A stretch of 64,000 bases of DNA from Streptomyces avermitilis MA-4680 = NBRC 14893 (GTDB lineage Bacteria; Actinomycetota; Actinomycetes; Streptomycetales; Streptomycetaceae), in contig NC_003155.5 in assembly GCF_000009765.2 (NCBI RefSeq), positions 6,758,001 through 6,822,000 on the forward strand, read 5' to 3'. The position numbers and the translations under genes are program-made. The notes under the pieces are model-generated. The model saw only the letters and a program-made list of their open reading frames with translations, did not search any database and was not told the origin of the DNA. Positions 58,566 to 64,000 of this stretch are shown in pieces (the stretch's first letter is position 1; every line of letters starts with the position of its first letter).

Positions 58566-58603
58566 ATGACAGCTGACAGATATTGAAATCTGTCAGCTGT
58601 CAT
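58566..58603. promoter_or_regulatory. Perfect 16-bp inverted repeat in the chitinase/AKR divergent region
   Basis: ATGACAGCTGACAGAT and ATCTGTCAGCTGTCAT flank the six bases ATTGAA. It is A/T-rich compared with its surroundings, lies 69 bases before the reductase start, and is a candidate operator for the TetR protein encoded just downstream. Confidence 0.6.
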
Positions 58604-58671
58604 GGCAGGGTGGATGACACGACAGCCCACCCGGCGACCCCCCTCCCGCCGGGAAACCCCAAGGAGCCCTC

Positions 58672-59688
58672 ATGCGCACCCGCCCCCTCGGATCCACCGG
58701 CCCCCAGGTCTCCGCCCTCGGCCTCGGCTGCATGGGCATGTCCTCGTTGTACGGCGAGGCCGACCGGGCCGAGTCCGTCGCCACGATCCACGCCGCCCTC
58801 GAAGCGGGCGTGACCCTGCTCGACACCGGTGACTTCTACGCCATGGGCCACAACGAGATGCTGATCGGCGAGGCGCTCCGCACGGCGCCCGCCGGCCTGC
58901 GCGAACAGGCTCTGACCAGCGTCAAGTTCGGCGCGCTGCGCGGCCCGGACGGCAACTGGATCGGATACGACGGCCGCCCCGCCGCCGTGCAGAACTTCGC
59001 CGCGTACTCGCTCCAGCGCCTCGGCGTGGACCACATCGACGTCTACCGGATCGCCCGGGTCGACCCCGACGTACCGATCGAGGAGACGGTCGGCGCGATC
59101 GCCGAGCTGGTGGAGAAGGGATACGTGAAGCACATCGGCCTGAGCGAGGTCGGCGCCGAGACGATCCGCCGAGCCGCGGCCACCGCCCCGATCTCGGACG
59201 TCCAGATCGAGTACTCCCTCATCTCCCGCGGTATCGAGGACCGCATCCTGCCCACCACCCGGGAACTGGGCATCGCCATAACCGCGTACGGCGTCCTCTC
59301 CCGCGGTCTGATCTCCGGCCACTTCACCCGCGACCGGCAGCTGGCCGCGACGGACTTCCGCGCCTTCTCGCCCCGCTTCCAGGGGGAGAACCTGGACCAC
59401 AACCTCACTCTGGTCGAGGCGCTGCGGAAGATCGCCGAGCAGAAGGGCGTCAGTGTCGCGCAGCTCGCCATCGCCTGGGTGCTGTCGCGGGGCCAGCGGC
59501 ACAACACGGACATCGTGCCGCTGATCGGGGCCCGTACCCGGGAGCGGCTGTCGGAGGCGCTGGGCGCGCTGGAGGTGACGCTGGACGACGCCGACCTGAA
59601 CGCGATCGAGGCGGCCGTACCGGCGGACTCCGCCGCGGGCGAGCGCTACCCGCAGGCGCAGATGGCGCACCTCGACAGCGAGCGCTGA
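58672..59688 (+). CDS. Aldo/keto reductase lacking the usual catalytic His
   Basis: A 338-residue AKR. TRPLGSTGPQVSALGLGCMG is the N-terminal signature, DTGDFYAMGHNE carries the catalytic Asp and Tyr, and LTSVKFG the Lys. Where most AKRs have HRVD, this has DVYRIARVDP, so the His of the tetrad is Ala, as in a known Streptomyces subgroup (recalled). ATG 58672 has AAGGAG 5 bases upstream. NADPH-dependent reduction of an unknown carbonyl is likely; the TetR gene 26 bases downstream is its probable regulator. Confidence 0.9.
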   Translation: MRTRPLGSTGPQVSALGLGCMGMSSLYGEADRAESVATIHAALEAGVTLLDTGDFYAMGHNEMLIGEALRTAPAGLREQALTSVKFGALRGPDGNWIGYDGRPAAVQNFAAYSLQRLGVDHIDVYRIARVDPDVPIEETVGAIAELVEKGYVKHIGLSEVGAETIRRAAATAPISDVQIEYSLISRGIEDRILPTTRELGIAITAYGVLSRGLISGHFTRDRQLAATDFRAFSPRFQGENLDHNLTLVEALRKIAEQKGVSVAQLAIAWVLSRGQRHNTDIVPLIGARTRERLSEALGALEVTLDDADLNAIEAAVPADSAAGERYPQAQMAHLDSER

Positions 59689-59701
59689 CGGCAGCGCCGG
59701 G

Positions 59702-59707
59702 TACGGT
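59702..59707 (+). promoter_or_regulatory. -10-like hexamer TACGGT of a probable leaderless promoter
   Basis: TACGGT ends 7 bases before ATG 59715, inside the 26-base gap after the reductase gene, giving the regulator its own possible start. Confidence 0.4.
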
Positions 59708-59714
59708 CGTCGTC

Positions 59715-60302
59715 ATGGCACCGAGTACCGAGACCCTGACCGCCGAGCGCATCCTCGAAGCGACCGAGGAGGTGCTGCGCCGCCACGGTCCGGCGAAGGC
59801 CACGGTGGTGGACGTGGCCCGCGCGCTCGGCGTCAGCCACGGGAGTGTGTACCGCCACTTCCGTACGAAGGCCGCACTGCGGGAGGCGGTGACCCAGCGC
59901 TGGCTGGACCGTACGGCCAAGGCGCTGTCGGGCATCGTCGCGGAGGACCGTGATCCGCAGGAGCGGCTGCTGGACTGGTTCTCGGCGCTGTTCGCCGCCA
60001 AGCGCCACAAGGCGGGCGACGACCCGGAGCTGTTCGCCACCTTCATGGTGCTGACCGGTGAGAGCAGTGGGGTCGTCGACGACCACATAGCGGACCTGAC
60101 CGGCCAGATCGCCGCGATCGTCCGCGACGGTGTGGCCCGTGGCACGTTCGCGGCGTCCGACCCGGTGGTCGCGGCCCGCGCCCTCTTCCAGGCCACGGGC
60201 CGCTTCCACGACCCGTGCTACGCCCGGGAGTGGGAACAGCCCGGCATCGAGGCCGAGTTCGACGCGCTCCTGGAGCTGGTACTGCGGGGGCTGCGGGCCT
60301 GA
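59715..60302 (+). CDS. TetR-family regulator
   Basis: A 195-residue repressor. The TetR N-terminal HTH is ILEATEEVLRRHGPAKATVV, with DVARALGVSHGSVYRHFRTK as the recognition segment. The C-terminal ligand domain is helical with no close named subfamily. It follows the aldo/keto reductase by 26 bases and could bind the palindrome at 58566-58603. Confidence 0.92.
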   Translation: MAPSTETLTAERILEATEEVLRRHGPAKATVVDVARALGVSHGSVYRHFRTKAALREAVTQRWLDRTAKALSGIVAEDRDPQERLLDWFSALFAAKRHKAGDDPELFATFMVLTGESSGVVDDHIADLTGQIAAIVRDGVARGTFAASDPVVAARALFQATGRFHDPCYAREWEQPGIEAEFDALLELVLRGLRA

Positions 60303-60361
60303 CCGGCCGGCTCCCCGGCGGTGCGACCGTCAGGGATTGCGGCCTGCTACCAGGGATCGCG

Positions 60362-61186
60362 TCAGGGCTTGCGGGCGAGGCCGCCGTGCTGACCGATCGG
60401 GGCGGGGGCGGGGGCGTCGGCCCCGGATTCCTCCGGACGCCACAGCGGTACGGAGACGACGCCCGGCTCCACGAGTTCCAGGCCGTCGAAGAACGCCTCG
60501 ATCCGCGCCACCGGCCGCAGGAAGTACGGGACCGCGCCGGTCTCGTTGTAGCCGTCCTGGGCTCGCTCGTAGTCCGGGTCGGTCCCCCGGGAGCCGTCGT
60601 TGACGGACAGATAGCTGCCGGAGGGCAGGCCGTCCAGCAGGCGCCGGACGATGGAGCGTGCCTCGTCGTAGTCCGGGACGTGCCCCAGGATGCCGCTGAG
60701 GATGAGGGCGGTCGGACGGGTGAGGTCCAGCGTCTCGGCGGCGGCCGCCAGGATGCGGTCGGGCTCGTACAGACTGACGTCCACGTACGAGGTCGCCCCC
60801 TGCGGGGTGGAGCGGAGCAGGGCGCGGGCGTGCGCGAGGATCATCGGGTCGTTGTCGACGTAGACGATCCTGGACTCCGGCGCGATTCCCTGGGCGACCT
60901 CGTGGGTGTTGTCCACGGTCGGCAGCCCCGTCCCGACGTCCAGGAACTGCCGGATGCCCGCCTCGGCGACCAGATGGCGGATGCTGCGGCGCAGGAAGGC
61001 GCGGCTGCTGCGGGCGATGGTCACGATGCCGGGGTACACGGCGCTGTAGGCGTCGCCGGCCGCCTCGTCCACCGCGTAGTTGTCCTTGCCGCCCAGCCAG
61101 TAGTTCCAGATCCGGGCCGAGTGCGGCACCGAGGTGTCGAACTCCGGCCGCGCCTGCGCGCCGGGAGCGGTCGTGTGGTCGGTCAT
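60362..61186 (-). CDS. DUF574-type SAM-dependent methyltransferase
   Basis: A 274-residue methyltransferase of the family abundant in Streptomyces (methyltransf_19, DUF574). RIWNYWLGGKDNYAVDEAAG is the diagnostic N-terminal motif, FLDVGTGLPTVDNTHEVAQG the SAM-binding glycine loop, and VYVDNDPMILAHARALL motif II. ATG 61186 has GAGGAG about 10 bases upstream. Methyl acceptor unknown; many paralogs flank DUF397/XRE or regulatory genes. Confidence 0.9.
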   Translation of the reverse strand: MTDHTTAPGAQARPEFDTSVPHSARIWNYWLGGKDNYAVDEAAGDAYSAVYPGIVTIARSSRAFLRRSIRHLVAEAGIRQFLDVGTGLPTVDNTHEVAQGIAPESRIVYVDNDPMILAHARALLRSTPQGATSYVDVSLYEPDRILAAAAETLDLTRPTALILSGILGHVPDYDEARSIVRRLLDGLPSGSYLSVNDGSRGTDPDYERAQDGYNETGAVPYFLRPVARIEAFFDGLELVEPGVVSVPLWRPEESGADAPAPAPIGQHGGLARKP

Positions 61187-61648
61187 GGGGCGGGGTCTCC
61201 TCGGCCGGGGCGATGACGGTGGTGACTGCGGTCGGCTTCCAACGTAGAGCCCAACGTCCGCCGCACGCAGGACAGTTCCTGGGGCCTGATGCCGCCGTTG
61301 TGATCCGGCGGTCGTGTTCATTGGGCCATGCGGGGCTCCGGAGACTTGTCGGCGTGACGTGGGTTTTCGGGTCTCGTTGAGTGACTGGCCCCCTGTTCCT
61401 GCCGAACGAGGAGAGCGGAGTGCGCGGACCGGCGGCGGCTCGGCAGAGGCCGTGGCGACGGGCAGTGATACGAACCCCGAGCAGCCCCGGGACCGACGTC
61501 GTCGACCCGGGGGGGGGCGAAAGGCCGACTCGGCCGCAGCGTCTCCTCACCGAAGCGACGGGTAGCCCCCCGGGGCCGCCCGAACCCCTCCCTCGGGCGG
61601 CCCGCCATCACATGGACATGGACGGACCATGACTTTTCGACCGGCCGG
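61187..61648. other. Non-coding region, including a G-run
   Basis: 462 bases between divergent genes without a supported gene. A run of nine G near 61509-61517 is prone to sequencing or slippage error. Confidence 0.5.
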
Positions 61649-61715
61649 GCGTTACCCGCCCATGACGAGTGCTCCGGCCACGCGCGGCCGGAGCACTCGT
61701 CATGGCGGGTAACGC
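61649..61715 (+). repeat. 67-base hairpin with 30-bp stem upstream of the repeat-protein gene
   Basis: The arms starting GCGTTACCCGCC (61649) and ending GGCGGGTAACGC (61715) pair over 30 bp with one bulged C; the loop is ACGCGC. It ends 32 bases before the start codon. In a long 5-prime leader it could stabilise the mRNA or terminate upstream transcription. Confidence 0.75.
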
Positions 61716-61747
61716 AGGCCCGACGGACACCGACAAGGAGAGCTGGC

Positions 61748-62596
61748 ATGGGACAGCGAGGACGGCACGCGGCGCCCAGGGCAGGAATGCAGAGAGTCCG
61801 CCGGGTGGCGGCCGTGGTGCTTGCCGCCGGTGCACTGGCATCCGCCGGCACCAGTGCCGCGTTTGCCGACATGCTCGAAGACATCCCCCTGAGCGGTGAG
61901 CAGAACATCGACCAGGTCGGGGCGCAGAACCTGGCCTGCGGCAACTCCGCCCGGCTGGTCAGGCTCAACGTCGCGCAGATCGAGCACCGCGACCGCGTCT
62001 GCACCGATGACGACGGCCACACCGGCCACAACAGCGCCCACGCCGGCGGGGCCCGGGCCGAGGGGGGTACCACGCTGGGCCCGCAGGGCAACACCGCTCA
62101 GACGGGCAAGCAGAACCTCGCCTGCGGCAACTCCGCCGACCTGGTCACCGTCAACGTGACCGGGGACATGTACTGGGACACCACCTGCGTGGTCACCGAC
62201 GACGGCCATCACCACCACGGCGGCCACCAGCAGGGTGCGCACGCCGAGGGGGCCCGGGCCGTGGGTGGCACCAGCGTGGGGCCGCAGGCCAACACCGCCC
62301 AGACCGGTCGGCAGAACCTCTACTGCGGCAACTCCGCCGACGCCCTCACCGTCAACGTGATGGGCACCATCAGCAAGCACACCACGTGCGCCGCCGCCGA
62401 CCGCTCCTCCCACGGTTCCGGCGACACCGACCACGGTCGGGCCTCGGTCCTGCCCGGCCAGGCGGTCGGCCCGGAGGCCAACGCCGCCCAGAACGGCAAC
62501 CAGAACCAGACCTGCGGCAACCCCGGTACCGGCGTGGACGTCCCCCTCGGCCGGACCACACGCCAGACCAGCTGCACCGTCCACGCAGGTGCCTGA
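61748..62596 (+). CDS. Secreted curlin-like repeat protein A
   Basis: A 282-residue exported protein. The signal peptide ends near residue 40 (SAGTSAAFADM). The mature part has four repeats of 62, 67 and 63 residues starting at 61904, 62090, 62291 and 62480: N-x-x-Q-x-G-x-Q-N, L-x-CGNSADxxTVNV, then a second Cys ~20 residues later and a His/Gly-rich linker (DDGHHHHGGHQQGAHAEG). Q-x-G-x-x-N spacing is that of curli amyloid repeats, but with two Cys per repeat that could staple strands. ATG 61748 has AAGGAG 7 bases upstream. The His-rich linker could bind metals. No database family is recognised; amyloid behaviour is inferred. Confidence 0.75.
   Translation: MGQRGRHAAPRAGMQRVRRVAAVVLAAGALASAGTSAAFADMLEDIPLSGEQNIDQVGAQNLACGNSARLVRLNVAQIEHRDRVCTDDDGHTGHNSAHAGGARAEGGTTLGPQGNTAQTGKQNLACGNSADLVTVNVTGDMYWDTTCVVTDDGHHHHGGHQQGAHAEGARAVGGTSVGPQANTAQTGRQNLYCGNSADALTVNVMGTISKHTTCAAADRSSHGSGDTDHGRASVLPGQAVGPEANAAQNGNQNQTCGNPGTGVDVPLGRTTRQTSCTVHAGA
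61904..62520 (+). repeat. Four protein-coding repeats of 62-67 codons
   Basis: Repeat starts at 61904, 62090, 62291 and 62480 (186, 201 and 189 bp apart) encode NIDQVGAQNL, NTAQTGKQNL, NTAQTGRQNL and NAAQNGNQNQ, each followed by C-G-N. The last is truncated. Confidence 0.9.
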
Positions 62597-62747
62597 TCAA
62601 CCCGTACCGGCTCCCTGAGCCACGCACCCTGGCGTACGCCGCTTTCCGCCACTTCGCCGCTGAGCCGAGGCGTGCGTCGAGGACCTCGGTCGGCAGGCGG
62701 AACTCGCCGTGTTATGGGGGTAATTCCACTACCGTCCGAGTTAATCC

Positions 62748-62776
62748 GGACAAGGACCCCGTGTCCGTCTTGTCCT
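62748..62776. promoter_or_regulatory. Inverted repeat before the second repeat-protein gene
   Basis: GGACAAGGAC and GTCCGTCTTGTCC pair imperfectly about 70 bases before the GTG start. It may be a terminator for the first gene or a promoter element. Confidence 0.35.
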
Positions 62777-62846
62777 TTCGGCGTTGCCTGGTGAGTGACG
62801 GCCGTCGTACGGGCCGTCGAGGAGATCAACTGAGCTGGGAGGCGTC

Positions 62847-64000
62847 GTGCGCGCGGGAAAAGCCAGGTGCGTAGCGGTTGCGGTGGCCGTCGTTGGCGGA
62901 GTGATGTCGGTGGCCTGCGGGCCGGCCGGTGCGGACACTCCTGGAGCCAGGGCGGAGGGAGGAAGCGGCACGGGGGATGTGTTTCAGACGAACGTCGCGC
63001 AGGAGGGGCGTCAGAACAACCACTGTTCCAACGTGACCGGTGACGAGACGGTGGATCTGACCGGCGGGCGGCTGCAGGGGCGCTGCGTGACCGAGGACGG
63101 CTCCTTCAATGGGTTCTCCAAGGTGCACACCGGTCCCGCCGACGCCAAGGGCGGGGGCGGGACCACCCGGCTCGCCCAGCAGAACGTCGCGCAGCGTGGC
63201 CGCCAGAACAACGACTGCGCCAGCCGGAACACGTTTTCGCTGACGGCGAGCGGTGACAAGATCCAAAGTAACTGTGCCGACGAAGACACCTCCGTCAGCG
63301 ACCACACGTACTCCCAGGGGCGCGGGGCCTCCGCCGAGGGCCGCTCGGGCGGGAACTTCGACCAGCAGAACGTCGCCCAGGCAGGTCGGCAGAACAACAT
63401 CTGCGACAGCCCCGACTATGTGTTCCCCGACCTGACGGGCAGCCGGTTCGACACCGACTGCACGAACAAGGACGCCTCGGTGAGCCGGCACACCTCGGAC
63501 AAGAGCGGTGGCGCCCAGGCCCGTGGGGCACAGGCAGGCTCCTCCGAGGTGCAGGACATCGCCCAGGAAGGCCGGCAGAACAACTTCTGCGCCAACCCCA
63601 ACTCCACGGACGCCGACCCGGTGTCGGACAGCCGTGTCGACGCCGACTGCGCGAACAAGGACGCCTCGCTGAGCGAGAAAACCCGGCACAAGGGCGGTGG
63701 CGCCCAGGCCAAGGGAGGAGCTCTGGCCCAGGAGCAGCAGAACATCGCCCAGGAAGGCCGGCAGAACAACAGCTGCGCCAACCCCAACGTCTCCACTCTC
63801 GACCTCAGCGGTGCGCGGACCGACACCGACTGCGTGAACAAGGACGTCTCCCGCACCAAGCACAGTCTGGTCAAGGGCGGCCCGGCCCGCGCCGAGGGCG
63901 GTTCCGGCGAAGACGTGTTCCAGCAGAACATCGCGCAGGAAGGCCGCCAGAACAACGCCTGCGACAACGCCAACGACTCGGACATCACCGCGACTGGTGG
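62847..64000 (+). CDS. Secreted curlin-like repeat protein B (partial, runs off the window)
   Basis: At least 384 residues are visible, with no stop before the window end. GTG 62847 has GGGAGG 4 bases upstream. A signal peptide (VAVAVAVVGGVMSVACGPAG) precedes six repeats beginning 62991, 63183, 63369, 63555, 63741 and 63927, the last five spaced exactly 186 bp (62 codons). Each has [ND][IV]AQxGRQNNxC, a Cys about 19 residues later in DTDCxNKD-type context, and a Gly/Lys/Ala-rich tail. The same Q-x-G-x-x-N logic as the preceding gene marks a paralogous pair with a different linker. It is probably extracellular fibre material; the end of the protein is unseen. Confidence 0.78.
   Translation, partial: MRAGKARCVAVAVAVVGGVMSVACGPAGADTPGARAEGGSGTGDVFQTNVAQEGRQNNHCSNVTGDETVDLTGGRLQGRCVTEDGSFNGFSKVHTGPADAKGGGGTTRLAQQNVAQRGRQNNDCASRNTFSLTASGDKIQSNCADEDTSVSDHTYSQGRGASAEGRSGGNFDQQNVAQAGRQNNICDSPDYVFPDLTGSRFDTDCTNKDASVSRHTSDKSGGAQARGAQAGSSEVQDIAQEGRQNNFCANPNSTDADPVSDSRVDADCANKDASLSEKTRHKGGGAQAKGGALAQEQQNIAQEGRQNNSCANPNVSTLDLSGARTDTDCVNKDVSRTKHSLVKGGPARAEGGSGEDVFQQNIAQEGRQNNACDNANDSDITATG
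62991..64000 (+). repeat. Six or more 186-bp coding repeats
   Basis: Repeat starts at 62991, 63183, 63369, 63555, 63741 and 63927. Spacing is 192 and then 186 bp four times. The core words NVAQEGRQNN, NVAQRGRQNN, NVAQAGRQNN, DIAQEGRQNN and NIAQEGRQNN are nearly invariant while the linkers vary. The array continues beyond the window. Confidence 0.95.

Noticed and set aside
61314-61632. Two 83-codon frames in the methyltransferase/repeat-protein gap
   Set aside because: Composition is random, neither has a ribosome-binding site, and one runs through the nine-G tract.
62826-63988. Minus-strand frames opposite repeat protein B (345, 190 and 129 codons)
   Set aside because: They are periodic only because the plus-strand repeats are periodic. 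The plus frame has a signal peptide and start site.

Overview
The window is about 72% GC with the strong third-position GC bias and compact, divergently organised genes of a Streptomyces-type actinomycete. The gene set agrees: a leucine-attenuated leuA, znuACB-zur next to glyS, uppS and recO, a WhiJ-type DUF397 pair, MmyB-like and FCD regulators, a chitinase with paired DasR-type sites, DmdR/IdeR-type iron boxes and GlnR boxes. From memory, the order ybeY - CorC - YjbR - era - GH1 - emfourin - M4 protease - leuA and recO - uppS - zur/znu - glyS resembles one S. coelicolor chromosomal arm core segment, with accessory blocks inserted.

Layout. 1-4.7 kb: end of ybeY, a CorC-type membrane protein, YjbR, then a DHA2 exporter divergent from an MmyB-like regulator across a 10-bp repeat operator, and a cytidine deaminase-like protein with no zinc ligands. 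4.7-9.9 kb: three secreted or cell-wall proteins and a GlnR-boxed amtB-glnK pair without glnD. 10-18 kb: era, GNAT, GH1 glucosidase plus MFS, emfourin plus protealysin-like protease, and leuA behind a leader peptide and attenuator. 18-23.4 kb: TerB-like protein, MMPL exporter, two-component system. 23.4-32.2 kb: a likely sialic-acid scavenging cluster (sialidase, lyase, Opp-type importer, FCD regulator). 32.7-44 kb: the most interesting block, two divergent operons each with its own iron box. One makes a 2,3-diaminopropionate (Dap) derivative and carries a MATE exporter; the other is an Opp/Nik-type importer. 44-48 kb: a second two-component system and a DUF397/XRE island. 48-57.3 kb: recO, uppS, a secreted thermolysin-like protease, zinc uptake with Zur, glyS. 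57.3-61.2 kb: chitinase, aldo/keto reductase with TetR, a DUF574-type methyltransferase. 61.7-64 kb: two adjacent secreted proteins built from 62-67 residue Gln/Asn repeats, the second running off the window.

How the parts may work together (inference). The 32.7-44 kb block looks like a self-contained iron-repressed make, export and re-import circuit. It would use SbnA/SbnB-type Dap synthesis, a decarboxylase and a clavaminate synthase-like oxygenase, with no NRPS or NIS synthetase in view. The sialidase cluster would free, import and cleave sialic acid. The terminal repeat proteins look like disulfide-stapled, curli-like surface fibres. Nutrient control is visible at several promoters: iron, zinc, nitrogen, leucine and aminosugar signals each have recognisable sites.

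No tRNA, rRNA, CRISPR array, transposase or origin was seen. Large antisense reading frames are GC-bias shadows and are left out.
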